DNA from: Eunapius fragilis
Lineage: Eukaryota; Porifera; Demospongiae; Spongillida; Spongillidae
DNA length: 64,000 nt
Assembly (NCBI GenBank): GCA_963681505.1
Contig: OY811990.1
Location: 1,609,350 to 1,673,349, forward strand
Direction of reading: 5' to 3'
Shown one piece after another: positions 1-13,460 of the stretch. The notes beneath the pieces were generated by a model. That model made no database searches and was not told the DNA's origin. It saw only the letters and a list, made by a program, of their open reading frames with translations. Every line of letters begins with the position of its first letter. The stretch's first letter is position 1. Position numbers and translations under genes: made by a program.

Positions 1-1638
1 ACTTGTCCATTGCTAACAGCCCTTATTTTATGTCCCGCTAACTTTAATAGGGCCTGGGGACGAGTCTAGGCATATGTTTCGCATAACAACCGCTGTTTAT
101 TTTTAGTTTTTACGACAAACGGGTGAAGTTAAGTGACATTGATTGTGAGATATGTAACTTCTTAAATATGCAGTTCACAATGTTAGTGATAAAAATGGAT
201 TGAATGCATTGTAAGTCCATGATGAACTACAATGAAGCTACCAGATCGTTTTTACCAAACATGTCATTAAACAAAAATAGCATACAGAAATTTTTTCTTC
301 TGATGCTAGGATTTTTTTTCAAAATGGTGTTAAATCACCGATTCCGCAGTGCCTATCAGTATAGTGCGGATCGCGATCTGGGTTGGCTGGCATGCGATAT
401 AAAAGACCTGGTGATTTTCATCAACCATATACATTATCGTGCCGGCCAGCATCGTTTGAAAGTGTACAGAGGAAGATGTTGCTCGCAACAAAATTGTTGA
501 TAGATAAGTATTACAGGATGATTGATTAGCTAGTAACTTGTGAAATTGTTAAGACTCTTTTTAAAGTGCTATGTGGTATATCATTCAGGAAATGCACAGC
601 AATCGATCAGGATCATGAGTTTTAATAACTCAGTCATTCGGTATATTAGTCCATTCGTGTTTATAGTATTATACTTCTTTTATATCAATATAATTAAGAA
701 AACGTTCGGCGGTAGAAGTGAATGATAAGTTAAAAATAATTGTTTCGCGCTAGTCGGACCCAACTATTCAGCCATTCGGTACACCACTACTACCAAAGAC
801 TAGTGGCAAATCGAATTCCATTCGCACGTGGCTGCCAGGTCGGTAATTAGTAGGTAACTGGGTAATTAATATCATCAGGGTGCAAGAAAGATCGGAGATG
901 TGATAAAAGTCACGTCCGAAGTTAAAAAAAAAAAAAACCGCAACGGTTGCCTAGGATATTGAGCATTCGTTTACTCAAATACAATCCTAAGCTTGGAAGT
1001 ACATACTTTCCTGCACCGATTCTTTATCTGATCTACCGAGAATTTTCTGTATATTCACCATGACTCTCAGCTGTATGAATTTATCAATGAATATAAAAAC
1101 ACATGACCGCCATAATCTGTCTGTAGCTATGCACGTTTTTGCTTATCAAAACATATCTCTTTATTGTGACCCATCAGTCCAAATACATTAATGCAGACCG
1201 ATAACTAACTTCCACTCGTGTTTAGTATTATACTTCTTTTATCTCTCTATTGAGTTCCAATCCACCAAGATTGCGGCCAAAATCAACATCCCTAGCTTAA
1301 TATGTTTAATTGCTACATGCACCTTTTCCCTTCCTGTAGGATTACATTTCTAAGACCCATAAGCTGAATTTCATGAAATCAACACTTAAAATCAACACCC
1401 ACCCATTGTTGGATTATATGTATTCACCCCAGATAATTCTCTGTCCTACCACGATTCAATAATCCGATATCTTTGAACAACAATAATCGTTACAAAATGA
1501 TTTATTCTTGGGATTACATGAACAGTACTATTGGAACTAAATGAACAGTTATTAAAGGAATCTCTGCAGGTAGTAAGGTCTAACGCACTGGTACCATTAA
1601 TATATTATTTCCTCTATCAACGGTGTGCATGTCGCTTC
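1..1638. other. Region without a recognised gene
   Basis: AT-rich sequence 3' of the minus-strand GPCR gene. Open frames at 204-500 and 540-725 have no recognisable domain. A short degenerate direct repeat (about 653-690 and 1212-1250, sharing a TTAGTATTATACTTC-like core) suggests old repetitive DNA. I see no exon signals that I can defend. Confidence 0.5.
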
Positions 1639-2784
1639 TCAATCAGACATCCATGTATTGTACAAAATTTTAGGTCGTGACGGTCGTGATGGATGGGCTG
1701 AGTTACCAGTACTGCCATTATTGAGCTGATGGTCAGAGGGCCTGACAGTCACAATTATGTTACTAATACCAACACGAGAAGTGCGGATTGCACTGGGAGG
1801 CTTCAGCTGCAAAATATCCATGATTCTCATTCTAAACCTTTTGTTCACCGCTATGAATACCATGGGGCCTGCAGTTGGCACTAAGTATAAGCATAAAACA
1901 GCAATATGTAGAAGTGGTATATCCACTTTGGCAAAGGTTGTTTGATTGGCAATAGCGACTACTTCTTCCAAGATGATGAAAAAAGAACCCATAATGAATG
2001 ATACAGCAGCAAATATGAATACAGAAGCCATTGAATAGAGCGCCCTTAGTTCTGACTTCCATTGTACCGGAATATCTTGGTAAGTATATCTCAGTGAACC
2101 AGTACTGGGATACATGTTGTTCTTTTTAATTACGTGCAACTGTCTGAAGATGTAGATGTAATGGACCACACTGAAAAGCAGAATAGATGTTCCTGCTACA
2201 ACACTCAATACATGGAACCCAATGGTTGATTCCTGTGGCCATCTGTTTGGTGCATAACAAGATATGACATCATCTGTTTCTCCCACTATCTGCCCCCCTT
2301 GTAGCAGAGCGAACAGTCCTGTACCCACTGCATTCATCCAGACCACTGCTACCTCTATGTACGTTCTCTTTGTGTATGGTTTCCACTGAAAGAAGTGAAG
2401 CACAGCTCTGTATCTCTCTCGACTGATGAACGCTGGTAGGAGGAGGTTTGGACTTGCGATGGCATACATAATGACTTGGTTTATTGTGCACATGGTCTGC
2501 CCAAAGACCCATCGTTGGGTCGCAGTTGTCACCATCAGAGTTAGTAATAGAAACAGAGACAGTAGATTATTGGCGGCCATGGAGCAGAGGTAGATGTTGA
2601 TGTTGTTAGTTACACTTGACTTGATAAGCGCAGAGACCAGAAGGAGGTTGGAGACCAGTGCAACCAATAGCTGCACCGCAATAATGGGAGTATAGATCAC
2701 TGCCAAATATGGTAGCAGAGTTTGGCCAGAGTAATTAGTTTCTCGACTTACATTGGCATAGCTGTCTGTATTTCCCATCTTCAA
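1639..2784 (-). CDS. Orphan rhodopsin-like (class A) G protein-coupled receptor
   Basis: Single-exon 381-aa seven-helix receptor, predicted in the plasma membrane and signalling through heterotrimeric G proteins; the ligand is unknown. Hydrophobic segments lie roughly at residues 27-55, 62-88, 98-122, 140-162, 190-215, 250-276 and 288-312. Class A marks are a SNLLLV helix 1, a Cys at the start of helix 3 (TMCTIN) that can pair with a loop-2 Cys (ISCYAPN), and SRERYRAV at the end of helix 3, a DRY-box variant. Helix 7 ends in GPMVFIAVNKRFR where NPxxY is usual, so the canonical Asn-Pro and Tyr are missing. The N terminus has two NxS sequons (NVS, NYS). The start is the first Met; Met3 is an alternative. 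Length is normal for the family. It stands alone, with no intron and no related neighbour. The divergent DRY and NPxxY motifs are common in lineage-expanded sponge receptors (family knowledge), so no vertebrate orthologue is assigned. Confidence 0.85.
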   Translation of the reverse strand: MKMGNTDSYANVSRETNYSGQTLLPYLAVIYTPIIAVQLLVALVSNLLLVSALIKSSVTNNINIYLCSMAANNLLSLFLLLTLMVTTATQRWVFGQTMCTINQVIMYAIASPNLLLPAFISRERYRAVLHFFQWKPYTKRTYIEVAVVWMNAVGTGLFALLQGGQIVGETDDVISCYAPNRWPQESTIGFHVLSVVAGTSILLFSVVHYIYIFRQLHVIKKNNMYPSTGSLRYTYQDIPVQWKSELRALYSMASVFIFAAVSFIMGSFFIILEEVVAIANQTTFAKVDIPLLHIAVLCLYLVPTAGPMVFIAVNKRFRMRIMDILQLKPPSAIRTSRVGISNIIVTVRPSDHQLNNGSTGNSAHPSRPSRPKILYNTWMSD

Positions 2785-4854
<2,070 letters not shown>

Positions 4855-4880
4855 GGGGGGGGGGGGGGGGGGGGGGGGGG
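4855..4880. repeat. Poly-G tract (26 G)
   Basis: Uninterrupted G homopolymer in intergenic DNA; a potential G-quadruplex former. Confidence 0.95.
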
Positions 4881-5162
4881 TACAATCTAGCGGGATGTAA
4901 GCGAAAGTAGTTGGTAACCATGGAAACAAGGAATAGGTTAGCAGCATATTATAGTTCCCAGGTGCAGTGGATATCATTGATACTTATGCATTGCAAATTG
5001 TTTTTCCATAATAGTATCCATGCACGGTGACAATGAAAAGGAAGTAGGCACGTTAAGTGCAATGGGAATTACAACATCATACTGATACTTACACAATGCA
5101 TTGTTCGTATAATAGTGCATCCATGGGGACAAGGAATAAGCTAGTAGTCGTGTTAAATTTAG

Positions 5163-5369
5163 TTGATGTTCTGCACCACTCGGATCAGTTCGTGTGAGCC
5201 TTGTCAAAGGGATGAATCCAAGGGTCATGCACCATTGCATCCTATATTCCCTGTAAAGGATGAAGTGCAGCATCAGATAGGAATAGATCTCATAAGTTCA
5301 CTACCTGTCACACCAAGACTTAGAGGGACTGACTATCAGGAATTGTACAAGAAGGAGAATACGCACTAA
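5163..5369 (+). pseudogene. LTR-retrotransposon integrase relic
   Basis: A 68-aa open fragment containing SSCEPCQRDESKG, then APLHPI and HQIGIDLISSLPVTP. This is the layout of a retroviral-type (Ty3/gypsy or BEL) integrase: the CxxC of the zinc-binding domain, the linker, and the first strand of the catalytic core with its leading Asp (GIDL). The rest of the core is absent and the frame ends soon after, so only a decayed piece remains. The identification rests on remembered family motifs. Confidence 0.6.
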
Positions 5370-5395
5370 GCTAGCTGTTTCTTTGGTGGACCAAT

Positions 5396-5790
5396 TTCAG
5401 AGCATATTATGGGGACACTGCATTAAAAGAAGCATTTTATGGCAACTTCATTATTTCTAATGAAAACATGCAGGATAAATTTGAAAAATTCAGGAAAAGA
5501 GTTAGTTCATACATTGGTGCATCATACAATATGGTGAAAGCAAAAGATTTGGTTGAAATCTTGTGGCATCTGCTTGAAGTCCGTGGTTGTACTTGGCAGA
5601 CTGGGTGGTTCAGATCTTGATGACTTGTAACAATGGGCCAATAGCAAAATAACAGTTTGCTGTGATGAGGAAATCACTATTGAGAATTTATTGGAACCAA
5701 TTGAAACCAAGGGCAGCATGACTCAAAGTTTGCAGGTGGATATTCATGAAAATTTATCAAAGTCATCTCATGATATATACCCATAGGCAT
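5396..5790 (+). pseudogene. Unidentified protein-coding relic
   Basis: Two out-of-phase stretches look like decayed coding sequence. One (about 5400-5600) reads FRAYYGDTALKEAFYGNF and continues to KAKDLVEILWHL. The other (about 5600-5790) reads LGGSDLDDL, a stop, then QWANSKITVCCDEEITIENL. The amino acid composition and shared trend suggest one disrupted gene, probably of mobile-element origin. I do not recognise the family. Confidence 0.3.
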
Positions 5791-7601
5791 AGTTGAAGAT
5801 GAGCAGACATATCAAGTATGCTATACACCTGTATGTAAAGAGTGGCAAAAAATACCACTGCAGTTTACTGTGGCTGAATGCCATACATTCATGGAAACAG
5901 TCAACATCAGACTAAACATGCGATTGTTCCAGTAACTCACTCTCCATCTTCAACAACAAGAATTGTTTGTGATGCTTTTTTTTTTTTTTTTCGAGCTCTT
6001 TCATACACACTTATTACTGGCTCGCAGGAATATCATCACGCAGTCCGCTTGCTGATTGTAACCTACATGGTTGAAAACTCTACAGATTTCCTTTCCTCTG
6101 CTTTCATAATGTTACAGTAGGTGAAGCAATGGATAGTTACATAGAACAGTCTACTAAAATAAAAATTATTGCTGCATGCAGCCTCATTGCTTCAGACAGC
6201 AATCTATGTCTGTGGGAAGATGAACAATTGGCAAAAGAACGCAGCACATAAAGCAGGAACAGATAACACCCATGATTGCAATGAATGTATATACATAACT
6301 AATTTAGGCAATCATTTTGAAAGGATGTGAGTCATACAGGTACATTGCTTAATGTCATATCAATATTAAGCACACTCTATTTGGTGTGTTATTGGTCATT
6401 TTCCTCTTTGCAATGATGGAAGTCAAAGGTTTTTTTCATGGATTATACTCTGTCTTAAAAGTTATGTCCATTATACTTTGCAACGTCCTATTATTTGCAA
6501 TGTCATATTATTGTAGTGGGTTATCATAATCTATGTCAGTTTATTAGGTTGGATCCGTTGAAATGATTACCCATGCGCATCGTGTAGTGAAGGGATTGCA
6601 GATGCGATGACCAAACGTTTCTGAAACATATAGTCCTATGAAAGGGCACCAAGAAATGTTTGTTTTGCTTGGAAGACAAATAGTTTTTGTGGCTTTGTCA
6701 GTGAATAGGGATCACTATAATGTCCGCTCCCGAACACTGAATATATTGAGTTCTTTTTGAAACAGCCTTCCTTGCCTTTTCTTCGCTAATTTATGCCTCT
6801 AACTTTATCTGACTTAAGAACTACGTTATTTTTTAAATAGAATATGCCATCTCTACCATGAGAACGAATAAGGGGCGTTACTTCAATCAATGCATGTCCA
6901 ATGTTTATAGTTTTGCCCTCCACGCCACGTTAAGATTGTACGTTAGCACAGTAAGAATGTACGTTCCTTGGCGTTCAGTGTCATGTACATAAAGTCATAG
7001 GTACTCGTAGAAAATTCTACGTGTTTTACTGTTCAAAGCTCTGTGACTAAAGTCACAATATTAATGTTGAAGGTGGTTCCGCAATGTTTATTTAGGATTG
7101 GAAGGTAAAACGTATTGTAACTTCTGTAATTAAGAGTATCTCCGAGCAGTTCTAACGCTATGTTATGAGAGCAGATAGATATCTCTATAATCGTAATACG
7201 TATTTTTAAAGTAACCTCGTTCATAACAGGTTTTTAAGTTGTCAGTACTACTTTAAAAGTATTGTGGCTTGAGTCACAATGATGCGGTATAGTTACGCGT
7301 TTTATGTGAGATCGCGTACAGAGAATGCCAAGTATTGTAAACTGAAGTTATTCATAGACAAGTGTTAATTTATATGAACACAAATGCATCCAGTGTGTGA
7401 GGGAAGTTTCAAAATCACAGTTTTTTATTCTAAAATATGTCGTATTTCTTCATTGATATATATTGTGACTTTTAAGTCACAGTTGGTTAATCTATGGTTA
7501 AAGTAAAAATTAACGAACATATCAATAGTGAGTTATACCTATAAAATGCAAAACACATTTACAATGCACAAATACAAATTTTCAAAAGCAGTTCAATACT
7601 T
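5791..7601. other. Intergenic region with three short dyads
   Basis: No gene recognised. Three short palindromes sharing TGTGACT/AGTCACA (near 7030, 7262 and 7463) recur at 200-230 base spacing. The last 150 bases are the 3' flank of the minus-strand Kunitz-containing gene. Confidence 0.4.
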
Positions 7602-9468
7602 TCATGCAGAGCAGGCATCCAAACAAGCTCCTTCTGTGCTAAATCTGTTGTCGTTGCCCTGGCAACCTCCATAATCAAACGGGACGCATTGCAATGTAGT
7701 TGAGTTGTAAGCATACATTAGCGTGATATTGCTGCATGGACCAGGATCCTGGGATAGCTGGCAAAATTCTGCAGAGGTGTGCATATATGTGTGCGCATGT
7801 GCGTGTGTGAGTGTGTGTATTTATGTGTGTCATTTGTGATGTGAACAAGTGTAAGAGCATTTGTACATGTGTATGATGTCATGAACGAGAGAGAGAGAGA
7901 GAAATCTGGATCTAGAACCATCTCAGCCTTGTCATTTTCAGGACTGCCTTACGAGGTTGAGGTGAGAGGCTGGACTGGTTGCACTCCTCAGGACGCACAC
8001 ACTGTCCACCATCTTCCATTAGCCCATTTGGGCAGAAGCATCCTACGACACAGACATTGGTGCAGATGGCACGAGGCCTGGTGCAGGAAGGAGGACAAGC
8101 ACTGCCACATCCACTGAAGACCATCCCAGGAGGGCAGCTCAGGGGAGGGAGGGTGGGAGGAGGGAGTGAGGATGGAGGTGGAGGTGGGATGGCTGCAGGA
8201 CATGAGAAGTGAGGAATTATGTGTGCAGCAGGAGGGGGAGGGAGAGGAAGAGGGTTAGGAGGAGAGCTAGGTGGGGAAGATTATGATGATGATGGTGATG
8301 GTGATGGTGGTGATGGTGATTATCCATGCTTAAAACTGCACAAGTGCAAATATAAGGTCATTCCAAATATTTATCAATCGTGACATCTAAACTTGCATGC
8401 ACTAGTCTGTGGGATGAAGGGTAGATTGGTGATTCTTTGAAGAAGACTGAACGGATAATGGAAAGTGCATTCCCTAATTCCCCCTGCATAGGGAAATACC
8501 ACTTACAGACAACAGAGATGATGGAGTTGTTGCTCCAGCAGTGTGATGAGCACACCTCACACCTGAAGGACTCCTGAAGGAAGATGGGTATGGAGGTACT
8601 GGGCACTACCAGCTCTACAGAGGTGTCAGGGAGAGGCTGCTCTGGCTCATTGCGGATCACTGCCCTTGGGTTGATGAGCTGTGAGTGCCAGGTTATGTTC
8701 CCCCCACCATGGGCTTGGACCAGCGGAGAGCAGTCTATTGTGATGTTCACTCCTTCGTACACCCTTATATCATAACCAATGGTGAGAGGTATGTTACCTG
8801 GATGAGGTGATAGTAAATCAGTAGGAATAGGGGTGATTTTATACATGCATTTTAACGGCAGATTTATTGACCACTTTCTCCTTTTCCTTATCCCTCTCGC
8901 TCACCCCCCCCCCCCTCCCCCTTGCATTTCCCTTTCTAACTCTAGTAGCTCCACTCCCTCTCTCCTTCCCTCTCTCCACCCACAGCCACCACCTTCTCTC
9001 CATTTTGTAATAACGCACCACCAACCTGAGGTGAGTTCAGTATCTACAATGGTGGGAGGTCTTGGGGGAGGGGGGGTGAAGCTGGTGCAGTCAGATGGCA
9101 TGATGCAGTCTCCGTTGTACTCTACCATGTTGGGGGGACAGAAGCATCCCTGCAGACAGTCAGTAGGACAGCCATCGGGAGGGGTGGGGTTGGTACACGT
9201 TGGACGACAGACAGGGCCACACTCAGAGTATGACTTTCCTTGGGGACACACTAGAGATGGAGAGAAGTGGCTATATGCACACATCATCTCTCCAATTTAC
9301 AACCTGCACATATTTATAAGGCACCATCATAGAATTCGTGCACATTTGCTGTACTCCAGAAATAATCACACACAATGCATGAATTGAAGTGCAGACAACA
9401 TAGTGCATATACCTTCATGTCAAAAGCAACACGCATGCACATACACACATGCACATGCACATGCACAT

Positions 9469-9506
<38 letters not shown>

Positions 9507-11111
9507 CAGGAGCCACACAATCTGTAGGCGCAGAGGCTCCAAATGATGCTGTGTTGGTGTTGGGAGGACACTGTACACATGAGCTGTAGTCCAAGCCAGC
9601 CTTCCTCCACGTTCCCTGGGGGCAGGGCTGGCACTGAGATGACATCGGTGGTAGATAGAGCCCATCATCACATTTGTCACACTGCAGGGGACAGTCTGGG
9701 GAAGAGTGAAAACACATCAGTATACTATCGTAACATATGACAAAGCAGTGCTTTGTGGATATGCAGGAAGAACAGATTGGGGATTGGAATTGACATCATT
9801 TTAAATTGGTGCCTTAAAGCAGAGTTTCAACAGAATGAAAATTTAGACAAATTCACTCACCGCACAATGATGGAAGTCCATTGTTCCCAGAGGTGGCGTT
9901 ATTGTCCTGACAGGTGCTCACAATGGGATGGTGACCATCAAAAAATTGCATCTCGATGTCTACCCCTGCGATGTTGAGGTTCACAGACACGCGCTGCCTG
10001 GCCGCATTCCTGAGGTAGGCGGCACTGTCCTTCAGGGCCCTGAGGGACTGCAGGGTGCCGTTGTGGGGGACACATGGGCTGTCACAAGTCATGGATGCCG
10101 TGATGATCATGCGGGTGTGCACAGTGGTCATGTTGGTCTGCTCATGTCCTAAGTGGAGGAAGGGAGAGTGAAGGGGAGGGAGGAGGGAGGAGAGAAAGGA
10201 GGGATGGTAGGAGGATTGGGGAGATTGAGGATGAGAGGGAGGGAGGGAGGGAGGGAGGGAGAGGAACAAGGGAGGCATGCCATATGACATATTGGGTAAG
10301 CATATAAGCACGGATGCATTAACACAGTGGGCTATTCTACACGTAATATTGCCTAGGGCAAGCTAAGGCAGCAAGTGCAGCTAAAAAGGCAGCATGCACG
10401 TAATGGGTCGACTCTCAAATGAATACGAGTAAAGTTTGATAAACGAAATTATTCATTTTGAGGCGTCAGATCGGCAAGAAGTAGACCTATGTCGGTCTTA
10501 TATGAAAGCTGCTTCACTTTATATGGAACAGAAAAATGAAAATAGTTTTTATCTTTTTAAAGTAGTCATTAAACGGACGCGTTTGGTCGTACTGCTGACG
10601 ACGGGCAGACGTAATTGACTTGATGGTTTGGGTACGAGACTAGCAGCTGTGGGGTCTCGTACTCAGACCCATATGAACGAACAAGGGCCTGACTAAGCAC
10701 ATACCCAATGGAATGCATTCTCGCAGCTGGGGTGTGGTAAGCTTGCATCGCCTGTCCACCGGCCCCTGTTCGACCTCATCGAGCAGCTGTGTAACCAGCT
10801 GGACGTCTTGAGTGCTGTTTGAACAGTAGTGAGAGCCCATCGCCTTAACGCTGATTGACGCGATGGTAGTTTTCTGTGGTAGGCAGCTAGCTGTATTTTG
10901 TTTTGTGTGCGGTGTGGAGAAAAAGGGGAAGTGAGTGGACAATCAAAAGTCTACCAATTGAATCGCGTTAATCGATAAAGGAGGTTTGTAATAAATATTG
11001 CGGAAGGCGGATGTACAGGTTTTAGCACGTAGAACGCTTACGGATGGGAGAAACTGCTCCGCTTGCAGCCGCCACCAGTACCAAAACAGCAAACGTTGCT
11101 CTCAGCGTCAT
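7602..11111 (-). CDS. Secreted multidomain protein: GCC2/GCC3, TIL, Ig, TIL and Kunitz modules
   Basis: Eight exons, all joined in phase 1: 11111-11042, 10890-10705, 10148-9861, 9695-9507, 9250-9026, 8797-8507, 8192-7953 and 7768-7602. They sum to 1656 nt, encoding 551 aa. Exon 1 gives a signal peptide (MTLRATFAVLVLVAAASGAV). Residues about 24-181 are a Cys-containing N-terminal region I do not recognise. Residues about 182-244 (CQPCPQGTW, CVQCPPNTNT) are a GCC2/GCC3 (ephrin-receptor-like) module. Residues 245-319 and 417-496 are trypsin-inhibitor-like (TIL) Cys-rich domains (CGPVCRPTC, CLQGCFCPP; CGSACPPSC, CVVGCFCPN). Residues 320-416 are Ig-like. Residues 497-551 are a Kunitz domain (DPGPC, FDYGGCQGNDNRF) ending the protein. 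There is no transmembrane helix, so it is probably secreted. TIL and Kunitz folds usually inhibit serine proteases. The residue after GPC, the P1 position, is Ser rather than Arg/Lys, so trypsin inhibition is doubtful. It lies on the same strand as the RTK, 2.35 kb beyond it. Confidence 0.85.
9430..9505. repeat. CA/CATG-rich microsatellite in the Kunitz-gene intron
   Basis: ACACATGCACATGCACATG-like sequence passing into (CA)n, abutting the 5' splice site of the GCC2/GCC3 exon, which ends at 9507. Confidence 0.85.
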
Positions 11112-13460
11112 CTTCTAACAAGCTATAGCTACCGACACCTCGTTGAGGTGCTTATATGAGCAAAAATAAATAAACGCCTACGCATGCCGGTAGGTTCAAA
11201 GTACTCTTGTGCCGTCTCAAAGCGGACAATAGATGCTATTCATGCTTACTTTGCTGCTTAGAGGTTCAAGCGAATTACAGCTCATGACCGCGACATTGAA
11301 TTACCATTTAGATGCGAGTGACGTGAATGAAGCATACAGCTGCATATATAGCTGCTTTAACCACACAAAGGCAGTACCACAATTCAAGTTAAATAGATCG
11401 AACGATCTATACACTGTTCACTTCTGCACTGCATGGGAAAATGATGACGTGATCGAGCACATGTACATCGGTAATTTTAATCATACATTGGTCATTGGCA
11501 TGACACTGCAAGCAGGCTATGGTTATAAACCACGTATAACTTTGGTATAAACGCACATAATCAAATTATGTGCGTTTATACCATGCAAAGTTATACGTGG
11601 TTTTTTTAGTTTGTATATGATCTGACAGGGAATAATTTACTTTTTAAAAATTGCACAGCAATTTTGCTATGCAAAGTCTAAGTTGGTTAGCAACTCAGCT
11701 CAATTGCATAGCAATGTGTCGATATCACGTGAGTCTGTACAGCCACACTGATGCAACGTCGTGGAAGCCATATATTAATCAGCGTGTCTTCTTTTGTACC
11801 GTGCATACATTCTCTTCGGGTAGCATGTGTCCGTAAGCGTGGGTGGATCAATACTGTACTGTGATGGCGTATTCGAAAACATTAAAACTTCGCATCGCAG
11901 TTTTCTGCGACAATTTGTTTCGCACCTTATAATAACTGCATCGCGATGCGATTCCGGTTAAACTACACGTATTCCCTGCGGGTAAACCATAGCCTCCTTG
12001 CAGTGCATGATAACCCTAGTGATCTGGTGATAACTGCATGGACTTCCACATGCTTTACTGTTGTGCAGTAATAGCGCAATTCACTACTCTCTATTCTGTA
12101 CCGAAGTGGCCTTGACACCCAGTAGCTGCTGAGTGAACAAAGGCACAGAGGGATCAGCAAGGTGCAATAAGTAATTAACGTCTTGGTTAAATAACGTCTT
12201 GGTGCAGGTCAATGCAGCAGACAAATTGAGGGGGGGGGGGGGGGGGGGGAGAGCTTGCAACGCAGCGGTGTGGGGCTAATGCTAAAAGTAATTAACAGGC
12301 TTTTGTAGATTGAGAGGGTTCGGGATATAGCCGGTCATAAATGAAAGTTGCACTGGATGATGATGATATCAAAGTGCCTTATAATTAATATGCCAACGGA
12401 AATAATCATGTAAAGTGTTGTGTAAAGAATTCTCATGATGTATACGATGCGATTGGCACTGTGTAAGAGTGCCATTCTAATAGGGTACTGGAATTGAATC
12501 TAAGACACTTTCAGGAATATATCTAAGGTCCTTATTTTAGTACCAAATAGTACACTGGCTGCAAGTGTGAACTCTACGTTATTGGTCAGAGAGTAGTCTG
12601 GCTTCCTTGTACAGCTTTTAAGGATCTACTGTTAAGCTTATTCATTGCTGTTTAAGGCTTTCAAGACCAGCAGCTAATTATGAATCCTGAGGCCTATGTT
12701 TACAAACTCAGCCTTAAAAGCAAATGCATGTGGATCACCACACATGTGCTGCATCCTAAAATAATGATGATTTATGTGTGAGGGGATGATAGGTGCATGC
12801 AGCTTTTCATGCAATCAGAAAAATCACATCTAATCATCAAAAATTGCATCAATCTGTGATTAATTTGCGCAAGTGTACAACGTGCATGCACTCAAAATGT
12901 TATCATTGCTAAAAACTTAATTAATTATAAAGTACTTTGATTCTGCTTCAAAGTTAAGATTCGATCATGTCATACCACCCTTAACTAATTCTAGAGCAAG
13001 AGCAAATAATTCACGCATGCATTCCTTGTTTGTAGAGCATATGTGCCATCATGCAATGTACAGAACCTAACTAGGTTAGTGCTACAGCTTAGCATGCTCT
13101 AAGGCACAACCTTTTATAATTATGGATACGTAAATGGAGAAATGTTTTGATACTAAAAATGAGTTTCACCCTCTGGATACCAGATGTGTGTAAGTTACTT
13201 GTATGCATGTGAATATGTTTTTAAAAGAATGCATTGCTGGTCCACATCCATAAACTAACGCACAAGATTTTACATGTACACAATGTACAGCAACAGTAAC
13301 TGCATAAAATAAACCACAATCATTATGATATTTCTGCTGGGAAAAAATTGATCCAGTCAATCAAAATATGTAAAAACCACGAACAATGAAGACAAAATAG
13401 CAGATATACATTATGAAAACAAAAAACAGATATAAATTGTATGTATGCCAATGTAACCAT
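11112..13460. other. Intergenic region between the Kunitz-domain gene and the RTK
   Basis: No host gene recognised. It holds a strong hairpin at 11528-11600, a poly-G run at about 12230-12250, and the RTK 3' flank (13000-13460), which is AT-rich. An open frame at 11233-11550 (105 aa) shows no domain, signal or splice support. Confidence 0.5.
11528..11600. repeat. Near-perfect long hairpin (inverted repeat)
   Basis: Arms of about 35 bases: AACCACGTATAACTTT then GGTATAAACGCACATAAT on the left, and their reverse complement on the right. The loop is about 3 bases with a small asymmetric bulge. A T run follows the right arm. It could be a small fold-back (MITE) element. Confidence 0.8.

Noticed and set aside
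11233..11550. 105-codon plus-strand open frame ending at a hairpin.
   Set aside because: No signal peptide, domain or splice evidence. The hairpin is better explained as a fold-back element than as a gene terminator in an animal genome.
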